Below are positions 17,613 through 25,099 of a DNA stretch of 38,011 nt, one piece after another. Each line of letters starts with the position of its first letter. Position 1 is the first letter of the stretch. This stretch comes from Verrucomicrobiia bacterium. GTDB taxonomy: Bacteria; Verrucomicrobiota; Verrucomicrobiia; Verrucomicrobiales; Akkermansiaceae. The stretch covers positions 1 through 38,011 of the forward strand of contig JAUIJD010000043.1 in NCBI GenBank assembly GCA_030431475.1. The letters are read 5' to 3'. A program made the position numbers and the translations under genes. The notes below the pieces were generated by a model, which saw only the letters and a list, made by a program, of their open reading frames with translations, was not told where the DNA came from and did not search any database.

Positions 17613-19264
17613 AACTCCGTCTCCAGCGCCGGGGGCGCCAGATGGGCAAGGGCTGCGGCATCCTGTTCGGCGTCGGCTGGACGCTGTTCAGCTCGATCTT
17701 CGTGGTGGTCGGCCTGTGGGCCTTCTGGAGCAGCGAGAAGATCCGGGCGTGGGACGAGCTGCCGTGCACGATCGAGCGCTTTGAAATCGCCGACGATCCC
17801 GATGCCGATCCGCCGTTCTCGGTGGACCTGCTTTTCCGCTACCGGGTCGAGGGGACGTGGCGCGAGGGCACCCGCCTGCGCAACGAGGACCGCTCGGGTG
17901 CCGACGATTACGAGGACCTGGTCGAGCTGCGCGCGGAGCTGGACGAGCCGACCTGTCGGGTGAATCCGGAGAACCCGGACGAGGCCGTGCTGCTCGCGGG
18001 TGGCGAGGGGACGTGGTTCGGGCTGGTGTTCGCCGCCTTCGGTGGCTGCTTCGTGCTGGTCGGGATCGGTCTGATCCTCAACGCGATCCGCGAGGGGAAG
18101 CCGTCGAAGGCGAAGTCGGCGTCGGGAGACGGTGAGATGGGGGGCGTGCTGGGATGCGGCTTCTTCGGGCTCTTCGCCGCGGCCGGTGTCGGCATGTTCT
18201 TCGGCGCGGTGGTCCCGAAGGCGATCGAGTACTTCGCGATGAAGGGCTGGGTGGAAACGCCGGCGGAGGTGGTGTGGTCACGGGTGCGATCCCATCATGA
18301 TGACGACGGCACGACTTACTCCGCGGATGTCTTCTACCGCTACGAGTTCGGGGGTTCGGAGTACCGTTCGAACCGCCGCGGGATCATGAGCGGCAGCTCG
18401 AGCGGTCGCTCGGGCAAGGAGCGCTTCGTCCGCGATCATCCGGCGGGCACGGGCATCGTCTGCTACGTCGATCCGGACGAGCCGTGGAGGGCGGTGCTGG
18501 AGCGCAAGCTCGGCTGGTGGGGCCTGTTCGCGTTGTTTCCGCTGCCTTTTGCGGCGGTCGGACTGGGTGGGCTGTGGTGGTGCTTCGTCGGCAGCAAGCG
18601 CAAGGCGAAGCGGGGCCGCTCGGTGTCCGCCGACGCCGCGTTGGCGGCATCGTCGCCGGACCTGGTGACCCGGAGCGGCAGCGTCGGGCGCCGGCTCCTC
18701 CACGTGCTGGGGGCGGTCGCGATCGCGGCGTTCTGGAACGGCATCACCGGAGTCTTCGTCTGGCAGGTCCGGGAGGGATGGAAAAACGGGGAGAGCCCGT
18801 GGTTCCTGACGCTCTTCATGATCCCCTTCGTGCTGGTGGGCATCGGACTCATCCTCCACATCTTCTATCGTTTCTTTGCCATCTTCTCGCCGCGCTATGC
18901 GGTTTCGATTGGAAATCGTCATCTCGCTCCGGGGGGCGCGACCGAGGTGAGCTGGGAACGTCGCGGCGGGGGCGGCGAGCCGCGCAAGCTGTCGCTCTGG
19001 TTGATCGGTCGCGAGGAGGCGACCTACCGGCGCGGCACCAGCACCACCACCGACACCGCGGTCTTCCACGAGACGCCGCTTTTCGAAACCGAGACGCGGA
19101 TGATGATGCCGAAGGGGAGGGTGGCGCTCGAGCTGCCGGCCGACGCGGTTCCGAGCTTCCGCGGCCAGCACAACAAGGTCCGCTGGTTCGTGCGGCTGCA
19201 GGCCGATGTGCCGGGGCGTCCGGACGTCGGCGACGAATACGAAATCGAGGTGCGCCCGGCATGA
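17609..19264 (+). CDS. Membrane protein with two DUF3592-like domains and a C-terminal arrestin-like part
   Basis: Encodes 551 residues. Hydrophobic segments lie at about 17-40, 136-158, 180-203, 303-326, 364-385 and 400-422. Two extramembrane domains have the DUF3592 pattern. The first spans about 48-130 (PCTIERFEI, DLLFRYRVEGTWREG, ending CRVNPENPDEAVLL). The second spans about 214-300 (TPAEVVWSRV, DVFYRYEFGGSEYRS, ending VCYVDPDEPWRAVL). Each is followed by a membrane helix. The last 120 residues are beta-rich and resemble an arrestin-like sandwich, as does the product of the next gene. No enzymatic motif. It overlaps rdgB and the following gene by 4 nt each. Function unknown; the domain repeat suggests a scaffold or sensor in the membrane. 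Confidence 0.85.
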   Translation: MKLRLQRRGRQMGKGCGILFGVGWTLFSSIFVVVGLWAFWSSEKIRAWDELPCTIERFEIADDPDADPPFSVDLLFRYRVEGTWREGTRLRNEDRSGADDYEDLVELRAELDEPTCRVNPENPDEAVLLAGGEGTWFGLVFAAFGGCFVLVGIGLILNAIREGKPSKAKSASGDGEMGGVLGCGFFGLFAAAGVGMFFGAVVPKAIEYFAMKGWVETPAEVVWSRVRSHHDDDGTTYSADVFYRYEFGGSEYRSNRRGIMSGSSSGRSGKERFVRDHPAGTGIVCYVDPDEPWRAVLERKLGWWGLFALFPLPFAAVGLGGLWWCFVGSKRKAKRGRSVSADAALAASSPDLVTRSGSVGRRLLHVLGAVAIAAFWNGITGVFVWQVREGWKNGESPWFLTLFMIPFVLVGIGLILHIFYRFFAIFSPRYAVSIGNRHLAPGGATEVSWERRGGGGEPRKLSLWLIGREEATYRRGTSTTTDTAVFHETPLFETETRMMMPKGRVALELPADAVPSFRGQHNKVRWFVRLQADVPGRPDVGDEYEIEVRPA

Positions 19265-19656
19265 CGACGATCGAACTTGAGAACGACGGGGTCTTCCGAC
19301 CCGGAGAGACGCTCCGCGGTCGCGTGGTGCTGGCCGAGGGCGTGCCGTCGCGCGGCCTCGAGCTCCGCCTTTTCTGGATGACCCGCGGGCGCGGCACCGA
19401 GGAAGTGGGCGTGGTCGGGATCGAACCGCTGCGGGACTTCGAGTTCGCCTTCGACCTGCCGACGGCGCCGCCGAGTTTCAGCGGAGCGCTGGTGGGGGTC
19501 GTGTGGGCGGTCGAGCTGGTGGACGGGGACGGCGACGGCGAGGGACTGGCGATGGCCGAGTTCGTGATGGCGCCCGGCGGCGAGGAACTCCGGCTTGGCG
19601 AGGTGGCGGAGCCGCAGCACCTCGAGCGTCGCAAGTGGTGGAAGAAGCACCTGTGA
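19261..19656 (+). CDS. Small arrestin-like beta-sandwich protein
   Basis: ATG 19261 overlaps the previous stop (ATGA) and gives 131 residues. The start of the protein (ELENDGVFRPGETLRGRVVL) is the typical opening of arrestin/Vps26/Spo0M-like N domains. Alternating strands follow (GLELRLFWMTRG, FEFAFDLPTAPPSFSGALVG) and the protein ends in a basic tail (HLERRKWWKKHL). A longer open frame starting at 18484 exists but is antisense-like noise through the DUF3592 gene. It may pair with or extend the arrestin-like C-terminus of its upstream neighbour. Family assignment is moderate; function unknown. Confidence 0.8.
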   Translation: MTTIELENDGVFRPGETLRGRVVLAEGVPSRGLELRLFWMTRGRGTEEVGVVGIEPLRDFEFAFDLPTAPPSFSGALVGVVWAVELVDGDGDGEGLAMAEFVMAPGGEELRLGEVAEPQHLERRKWWKKHL

Positions 19657-20255
19657 GCGCGACCTCCAACCCGTTCTCGACCGGTCGGCTCGAACGCCTG
19701 CTCGCCTTCGAGCCGGGCCTGGTGGGCGAAACTTGGGAGGCGCTGGAGGATCGTTGGAACTCCCTCGGCCGCCGGGCCTGCGTGACCGGTCACCACGGGG
19801 CGGGGAAGACGACGTTTCTGGATGCCTTCGCCCGCCGGCTTGGCGCTCCGGTGCGGCGGCTGTTCTTCAACGATCGCCACCGGCGGCTGAACGCGGCGGA
19901 TCGAGAAGCGCTCGAGGAAGTCGAGGGAGTGGTGGTGCTGCTCGACGGGGACCGGCATCTTCCGTGGCGCGATCGACGAACCCTCCGCCGGGCGCTGGAG
20001 CCGGCGGCCGGCGTGCTGAGCGCGCGTCATCGGGCGGGTGACCTGTCGGTGCTGATCGAGTTGAGCGTGGATCTGGCGCTGGCGCGTCGCCTTCTGAACC
20101 GGATCGATACGGATTTCGCCGAAGCCCTGGACGCGTCGCTCCCGCGGCTTTTCAAACGGCACCGGGGAAACCTCCGCGAGCTGTGGCTGGAGTGCTACGA
20201 CCTTTGGGGGGCGAGGGCATCAGCTCCAACTACTTCGGATGTAAAAACTTTTTGA
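19653..20255 (+). CDS. Small P-loop NTPase, last gene of the rdgB operon
   Basis: GTG 19653 overlaps the previous stop (GTGA at 19653-19656) and gives 200 residues. Walker A is G46-H-H-G-A-G-K52-T53, and a Walker B-like strand is GVVVLLDGD (92-100). The rest is helical and very rich in Arg and Leu (RRTLRRALEPAAGVLSARH). No lid, sensor or transmembrane segment is obvious, and it is not an ABC ATPase (no LSGGQ-like signature). The final codons overlap the promoter of the next gene. Co-expression with the DUF3592 and arrestin-like proteins is implied by three consecutive 4-nt overlaps. Confidence 0.8.
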   Translation: MSATSNPFSTGRLERLLAFEPGLVGETWEALEDRWNSLGRRACVTGHHGAGKTTFLDAFARRLGAPVRRLFFNDRHRRLNAADREALEEVEGVVVLLDGDRHLPWRDRRTLRRALEPAAGVLSARHRAGDLSVLIELSVDLALARRLLNRIDTDFAEALDASLPRLFKRHRGNLRELWLECYDLWGARASAPTTSDVKTF

Positions 20256-20280
20256 AAATCTTAAGGGAGTCTGGTATCAC
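20252..20280 (+). promoter_or_regulatory. Candidate promoter giving a leaderless NlpC/P60 mRNA
   Basis: TTGAAA (20252-20257), a 17-nt spacer and TATCAC (20275-20280) match a housekeeping promoter. An A/T-rich element (AAAAACTTTTTGAAA from 20243) overlaps the upstream edge. The predicted transcription start, about 7 bases on, coincides with ATG 20287. The alternative reading is an AGGGAG ribosome site (20264-20269) serving GTG 20281. Confidence 0.5.
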
Positions 20281-20286
20281 GTGCTC

Positions 20287-20802
20287 ATGAATCGTCGTGC
20301 GTGGATCGCGCTCTCGGCTTCGGCGTTCGGTTTCACCGCCTGTGGTCGGCAGATCAAGGCGCGGCAACCGGTGTCCTACAGCTTCGACTACGGCCGCACC
20401 GCGATGCTTCGCGGGGGCCTGGCCTACGCGCCGAAGGGGGCGCCTGAGGCGGTCAAGCGTGCCATCTGGGCCGGCAACCGCCTGCAGAACAAACCCTACA
20501 AGTGGGGCGGGGGCCATGCGGTGCTCGATGACACCGGCTTCGACTGCTCCGGAGCGGTCTCCTACGTGCTCCGGCACGCCGGCCTGCTGAACGGGCAAAT
20601 GCCTTCGAGCGGCTTCTTCAGCTACGGCGATCGCGGTGAGGGGGACTGGATCACGATCTTCGTGCGGAAAGGGCACGTCTTCATGACGGTTGCCGGACTG
20701 CGCCTCGACACCGGCTGGGGCTCCAACCGCAGCGGGCCTCGATGGCTGACCAAGACGCGTCCGGGGAAGGGCCACATCATGCGCCATCCGCCGGGCTACT
20801 GA
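20287..20802 (+). CDS. NlpC/P60-like peptidoglycan hydrolase, probable lipoprotein
   Basis: From ATG 20287 the product is 171 residues (173 from GTG 20281). A signal peptide ends FGFTACG, with Cys19 in a slightly atypical lipobox. The cysteine-peptidase core is NKPYKWGGGHAVLDDTGFDCSG with catalytic C87 in the D-C-S-G motif, followed by SYVLRHAG and by GHVFMTV with H130 as the likely catalytic His. Such enzymes cut peptide stems of peptidoglycan. The usual third residue is not obvious. Its stop (20800-20802) abuts the stop of the convergent gene with no spacer. A candidate promoter overlaps the end of the upstream NTPase gene. Confidence 0.88.
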   Translation: MNRRAWIALSASAFGFTACGRQIKARQPVSYSFDYGRTAMLRGGLAYAPKGAPEAVKRAIWAGNRLQNKPYKWGGGHAVLDDTGFDCSGAVSYVLRHAGLLNGQMPSSGFFSYGDRGEGDWITIFVRKGHVFMTVAGLRLDTGWGSNRSGPRWLTKTRPGKGHIMRHPPGY

Positions 20803-21150
20803 TCACGCCTCGCCGTTCTTCACGCGCTCGACCGGGTCGTCCTTCCACATGAAGAGCGCCTTCACGACGTCCATGAAGTCGGCCTTGAGCGTGTGAGCCT
20901 CGCGCTCGATCTGAACGGCGGCCATGGCGACCTCCGGCTCCTCGTCGGGTGCGGTGGGACTCTCGGTGAGGTCGAAATTGTCGAGCAGCATGTCGCGGAT
21001 CTCGGTGTGGATCGCGAGCAGCTCACGAGCGGGCTCGACGAGCGGGTGGTCCTTTTCAGACGCCGCGAGGGCCTCTCGGAGGTCGGCCTCCGCGACTTGC
21101 AGGCGATCTTTCAGGGTGGCGCAGACTTCTCGTGTCGGGGAATCGGGCAT
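20803..21150 (-). CDS. Small acidic helical protein, unknown function
   Basis: Encodes 115 residues, mostly predicted helix with high E, A, D and L content (LKDRLQVAEADLREALAASE near the start, then PLVEPARELLAIHTEI). The middle is a disordered-looking TESPTAPDEEPEV stretch. The C-terminus is DFMDVVKALFMWKDDPVERV. There is no signal peptide and no metal or catalytic motif. It is convergent with the NlpC gene and its stop directly abuts the other stop. The start region (21150) faces the CDF gene at 21220, so the two probably share a 69-nt divergent promoter region. The DUF4404-like helical family is a possible match, but this is uncertain. Confidence 0.7.
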   Translation of the reverse strand: MPDSPTREVCATLKDRLQVAEADLREALAASEKDHPLVEPARELLAIHTEIRDMLLDNFDLTESPTAPDEEPEVAMAAVQIEREAHTLKADFMDVVKALFMWKDDPVERVKNGEA

Positions 21151-21219
21151 GGAGCATCATGGCACGGCCCCGGTTCCGCGCAAGAGATCGGAGGTTGCCG
21201 ACCCCCCGGGCGCGGGGAA

Positions 21220-22146
21220 ATGATCGGCCACCTGATGGAGGCGAGCCGACCCAATGCCGACGAAAGCCGGGTGATGAACGTGTCGCTCGGCGTCGCGGTC
21301 GTGCTGCTGGTGGCCAAGGTGACCGCGGCGATCGTCACCGGATCGGCCGCGATCTATTCGGACGCCGCGGAATCGGTCACGCACGTCCTCGCGGTCGGCT
21401 TCGCGGCGTGGGCCTTGCGGCTTTCGCACAAGCCGTCGGACGAAACCCATCACTTCGGCCACGACAAGGTGGCCTTCTTTTCGGCGGCGCTGGAGGGCGC
21501 GATGATCAGCGCGGCGGGCGTGCTCATCTTCTACGAGGCGGTGCGCCAGTTCCGGCTCGGCTCGCCCGTCGACGAGCTGGAGCTCGGGCTGTGGCTCACC
21601 GGCGGCGCGGCGGTGGTGAACGCCGTGCTCGGCGTCGCGCTGGTGCGGGTGGGACGACGGCGGAAGTCCGGTCTGCTCGAGGCCAATGGCGAGCACGTGC
21701 TGGCGGATGTTTGGACCAGCGTCGGGGTGATGGCGGCGCTCTTCATGGTGAAGTGGACCGGCCAGGGCTGGTGGGATCCGCTTTTTGCCGGGATTGCCGC
21801 GGCCAAGCTGCTGTGGACCGGGATCGGCCTGATGAAGCGGAGCTTCGGCGGATTGATGGACGAGGCGGACCTCGAGGTCGAGGCCAGCGTCCGTGAGTTG
21901 CTCGAACGCGAGTGCGGAGCGCGGGGGATTTCCTACCACAACCTGCGCCACCGCCACTCGGGGAGGACGCACTGGGTCGAACTGCACCTCGTGATGCCCG
22001 ACGACATGAGTGTCCGCCGTGCCCACGAGGAGGCGACCGAGATCGAATCCGGCATCGCCGCCCTGCTCGAGCCGGAAGGCCGCGTGATCACCCACCTCGA
22101 GCCCCGCTCGGCCGAGCACAGCGAGGAAGATTGGGAGGCGAGGTAG
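21220..22146 (+). CDS. Cation diffusion facilitator (CDF) family divalent-metal efflux protein
   Basis: Start ATG 21220 gives 308 residues (303 from ATG 21235). It exports Zn2+, Fe2+ or Mn2+ type cations from the cytoplasm by proton antiport. Family marks: TM2 with GSAAIYSDAAESVTHVLAVG (site residues around D48), HHFGHDKVAFFSAALEG (77-93), and TM5 with the H159-x3-D163 pair in EHVLADVWTSVG. About six helices are visible, followed by a cytoplasmic ferredoxin-like domain (from about 220) with HWVELHLVMPDD. Which metal is carried is not certain. The last base of the stop codon is the first base of a palindromic repeat pair. Confidence 0.93.
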   Translation: MIGHLMEASRPNADESRVMNVSLGVAVVLLVAKVTAAIVTGSAAIYSDAAESVTHVLAVGFAAWALRLSHKPSDETHHFGHDKVAFFSAALEGAMISAAGVLIFYEAVRQFRLGSPVDELELGLWLTGGAAVVNAVLGVALVRVGRRRKSGLLEANGEHVLADVWTSVGVMAALFMVKWTGQGWWDPLFAGIAAAKLLWTGIGLMKRSFGGLMDEADLEVEASVRELLERECGARGISYHNLRHRHSGRTHWVELHLVMPDDMSVRRAHEEATEIESGIAALLEPEGRVITHLEPRSAEHSEEDWEAR

Positions 22147-22212
22147 GAGCGCCGGTTGTGAAACCGGCATCTGCGGTGCCTCGGAAGAAGCCGGTTTCAC
22201 AACCGGCGCTCC
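22146..22212. repeat. Perfect head-to-head palindromic pair after the CDF gene
   Basis: Arms 22146-22168 and 22190-22212 are exact 23-nt reverse complements with a 21-nt spacer. Each is GGAGC plus hairpin GCCGGTT GTGA AACCGGC (7-bp stem, 4-nt loop). Arm and spacer lengths match those of the leuS-end pair although the stem sequence differs. The spacer contains GTGCCTCGGAAG, related to GTGCCTTGAAG in the leuS-end pair read on the minus strand. Confidence 0.92.
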
Positions 22213-22272
22213 AATCGTTGCTCATTTCCTGTCACAATCCCTCCGGCTCGGATCAATGAACCGTGAAGAGCC

Positions 22273-22797
22273 ATGCAAGCTGCGACCGTCATTGATTTCC
22301 CCGCCATGGACCGAGCCCGATTCGCCGACCTGATCCGCGAGCATCACCGGGGGCTGCTGGCCTACGCCACCGCCCTCGTGAAATCCGAAGCCGCCGCCCG
22401 CGATCTGGTGCAGGACGCCAGCGTGGCGGCCTGGCAGAGTCTGGCGAAGTTCGACGTCACCCGTGATTTCGGCACCTGGATGCGGGGAATCGTCCGCAAC
22501 AAGTGGCGGGAGTACTGCCGCCGGGCCTCGCGCGAGGTGCCGCTCGACGAGGAGACCCTGTCCCGCCTCGAGCGGCCCTTCGAGTCGTCGCCCGACGACG
22601 CCGCGCTCTTCGATCGCCTGGCCGAGTGCCGCGGGAAGCTTCCCGCGCCGATGGCCGACGCCGTGCGTCTCACCTACGACGAAGGTCGTACGTCGGACGA
22701 TGCCGCCGAACTGCTTTCCACCACCGCCGCGGCGCTGCGCAAGCGCCTGGAGCGGGCTCGCGAGGCGCTGCGCCTCTGCCTGTCCCGCGATGCCTGA
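22273..22797 (+). CDS. ECF-type RNA polymerase sigma factor
   Basis: A 174-residue sigma-70 family member with only regions 2 and 4. Region 2 is about residues 15-84 (FADLIREHHRGLLAYATALV, then ARDLVQDASVAAWQSLAKFD, then GTWMRGIVRNKWREYCRR). Region 4 is about 120-170 (MADAVRLTYDEGRTSDDAAE, then STTAAALRKRLERAREAL). GAAGAG precedes the ATG. An internal ATG at 22306 is an alternative. The next gene, 24 nt downstream, encodes a membrane protein with a VWA domain whose cytoplasmic N-terminus may act as its regulator. This sigma-VWA pairing is common in Verrucomicrobia and Planctomycetes. Target promoters unknown. Confidence 0.93.
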   Translation: MQAATVIDFPAMDRARFADLIREHHRGLLAYATALVKSEAAARDLVQDASVAAWQSLAKFDVTRDFGTWMRGIVRNKWREYCRRASREVPLDEETLSRLERPFESSPDDAALFDRLAECRGKLPAPMADAVRLTYDEGRTSDDAAELLSTTAAALRKRLERAREALRLCLSRDA

Positions 22798-22821
22798 ACC
22801 CCGAACCTTGATTCTACAGCC

Positions 22822-25029
22822 ATGAAACCGGAAGACGAACTGATCGACGCCCTGCTCAGGGAGCAGGCCCGCAAGCGCGACGCCTACGAGGAGTTGCTGG
22901 CGTCCATCGAGAAGGCCCTCGACGACGAGGGCGAGGGAGGATCCCGAACCGTTTCGAAATGGCGGCGTGCGTTGCCGCTGTCCATCGCCGCCGGCATTGC
23001 GATCGGTGGGGCGGTCATCTACCAGCAGAATCGCGAGTTTGCGCCGGAGTTGGCGGTGCACGAGGTCGAGGCACCGCTGCAACCGACGCCCGGACCAGCG
23101 TTGGCCGACGAAGTCGCCCGGATGGAGGCCGCACCGCCGGAGATGGCCGCGATGGACGAGGCGCCGCCGCAACCCCGGGCGATGTCGGTCCCTCCGGCGC
23201 CGGCGGCGGGTGATCCGACCGGCCTGAAGGAGCAGGCAGCAGGTCGGGAGCGGGCGGAAGCGGTGCCGTCTCCGCGGATGGTGCGGCCTCCCGCCTCCCG
23301 CAAGGTGGATCCCTCCCGAGTCGTCGGAAGCAGGGTTCAATCGCCCGCTCCCCTGTCCGAATCCGAGGCGTTGACGCTCGAAGTCCCGGTCGAGGATTCC
23401 GCAGCCATCACGGACGCAGACAAGCCTCTCATTACGGGTGAAGGCGTCGCAGACGGGCTGACGACGGGGAGGGCGGTTGCCATCGATGGTGAACTCAAAG
23501 CCTTGAGGCAGAAGCTCGATGCGCCATCGATCAGCGACGCCAACAAGCAGGAGCTTTATCGTGAATGGCAGGAGAAGTCCGCTGAGCGGCACGCCTTGGG
23601 AGGTTTCGGTGATCTCTCTCGCGAGAACTACGGTCGACTCGTCGATCAACCCTGGAAATCCCCATGGGACGAGGCGCTTTCGACCTTCTCGATCGACGTC
23701 GACACCGCTTCCTACACCAACATCCGGCGGATGATCCGCGAGGGTCGCCCGATCCAGCCGGACGCGGTGCGCATCGAGGAACTGGTCAACTACTTCGACT
23801 ACACCTATCCGCAGCCGGAGGGCGACAGTCCCTTCGCGGTGGGCAGCCTGCTGGCGACCTGCCCGTGGCAGCCCGCGCACCTGCTGGCGCGGGTTTCCAT
23901 CAAGGGCCGCGAGATCGAGAACAACGCCCGTCCGGCCTCGAACCTGGTGTTCCTGATCGACGTCTCCGGCTCGATGCAGTCGCCCGACAAGCTGCCGATG
24001 CTCAAGCGGGCGATGGCGACCCTGATCGATTCGCTCGACGAGCGCGACCGGGTCGGGATCGTCGTCTACGCCGGCACCGAGGGCGTGGCGCTTTCACCGA
24101 CCGAGTTGACGGAGGACGGCAAGTCGGTGGCGCTGCGGGCGATCGGCAAGCTGGAATCCGGCGGCTCGACCAATGGCGGCGCGGGAATCTCCCGGGCCTA
24201 TCAGATGGCGCTGAAGCATCGCGTCGACGGCGGTGTGAACCGGGTGATCCTCGCCACCGACGGCGACTTCAACGTCGGCACGACCGGTCAGGGCCAGTTG
24301 GTGGACATGGTGAAGGGGCACGCCGCCGAGGGTGTGAGCCTGAGCGTGCTCGGCTTCGGCACCGGCAACCTCAACGACGCGATGCTCGAGGCGATCACCA
24401 ACGACGGGAACGGCAACTACTTCTACGTCGACGGCGACACTGAGGCGAAGCGGGTTTTCGAGCAGAAGCTCACCGGCACGCTGGTGACCATCGCCAAGGA
24501 CGTGAAGATCCAGGTCGAGTTCAACCCCGGCAAGGTGAAGGCCTACCGCCTCATCGGCTACGCCAACCGCGTGCTGCGCAACCAGGATTTCAACGACGAC
24601 AAGGTCGATGCCGGCGACATCGGCGCGGGCCACACGGTCACGGCCTTCTACGAAATCGTGCCGGTGGGCGTGGACGCGCCGGACACGGGCGAAGTGGACG
24701 AACTGAAGTATCAGCGCCCCGCGGATCGCCGCGAGGTGATCGATAGCGACGAATGGCTGACGCTGAAGCTCCGCTACAAGCATCCCGAGGGCGAGAAGAG
24801 CCGCCTGATCAAGACACCGGTGACCGGCGAGCCGATGAAATGGGAGGAGGCCGGCACCGATTTCCGCATGGCCTCCGCCGTCGCGCTCTTCGGGATGAAA
24901 CTGCGCGGCATGGACGAGGTCGCCGAGATCGGCTGGGACCGCGTCGAGGAAATCGCCAGGCCGGCCCTCGCCGACGACCTCGACGAGCGCCGCGCCGAGT
25001 TCCTCGGGCTGGTGGGGGAGCTGGAGTGA
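22822..25029 (+). CDS. Membrane-anchored VWA-domain protein (YfbK-like), partner of the ECF sigma factor
   Basis: A 735-residue protein. Residues 1-48 are a short cytoplasmic segment (KPEDELIDALLREQARKRDA at the start), and 50-67 form a single membrane helix (LPLSIAAGIAIGGAVIY). A Pro- and Ala-rich linker runs to about 270. Next comes the YfbK N-terminal domain (FSIDVDTASYTNIRRM, then IEELVNYFDYTYPQP), then a von Willebrand A domain with a complete MIDAS: D380-V-S382-G-S384, T450 and D480. A DUF3520-like C-terminal domain ends the protein. It probably senses or binds an envelope ligand and may regulate the sigma factor, taking the place of a classical anti-sigma gene. The regulatory role is inference from gene order. 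Confidence 0.92.
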   Translation: MKPEDELIDALLREQARKRDAYEELLASIEKALDDEGEGGSRTVSKWRRALPLSIAAGIAIGGAVIYQQNREFAPELAVHEVEAPLQPTPGPALADEVARMEAAPPEMAAMDEAPPQPRAMSVPPAPAAGDPTGLKEQAAGRERAEAVPSPRMVRPPASRKVDPSRVVGSRVQSPAPLSESEALTLEVPVEDSAAITDADKPLITGEGVADGLTTGRAVAIDGELKALRQKLDAPSISDANKQELYREWQEKSAERHALGGFGDLSRENYGRLVDQPWKSPWDEALSTFSIDVDTASYTNIRRMIREGRPIQPDAVRIEELVNYFDYTYPQPEGDSPFAVGSLLATCPWQPAHLLARVSIKGREIENNARPASNLVFLIDVSGSMQSPDKLPMLKRAMATLIDSLDERDRVGIVVYAGTEGVALSPTELTEDGKSVALRAIGKLESGGSTNGGAGISRAYQMALKHRVDGGVNRVILATDGDFNVGTTGQGQLVDMVKGHAAEGVSLSVLGFGTGNLNDAMLEAITNDGNGNYFYVDGDTEAKRVFEQKLTGTLVTIAKDVKIQVEFNPGKVKAYRLIGYANRVLRNQDFNDDKVDAGDIGAGHTVTAFYEIVPVGVDAPDTGEVDELKYQRPADRREVIDSDEWLTLKLRYKHPEGEKSRLIKTPVTGEPMKWEEAGTDFRMASAVALFGMKLRGMDEVAEIGWDRVEEIARPALADDLDERRAEFLGLVGELE

Positions 25030-25049
25030 GGATTGGGGAGAGGGCGGCA

Positions 25050-25071
25050 GGAGCCACGCGGTCCTTCCGCG
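25050..25071 (+). repeat. Degenerate GGAG-hairpin arm after the VWA gene
   Basis: GGAGC (25050-25054) is followed by CGCGG TCCTT CCGCG (25057-25071), a 5-bp stem with a 5-nt loop. It sits 20 bases after the VWA stop and 28 bases before the stop of the convergent helicase gene. Architecture matches the other arms but the stem is shorter, so assignment is tentative. Confidence 0.45.
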
Positions 25072-25099
25072 CCGGACCCCCTGAGGCGGGATGCGGCCG

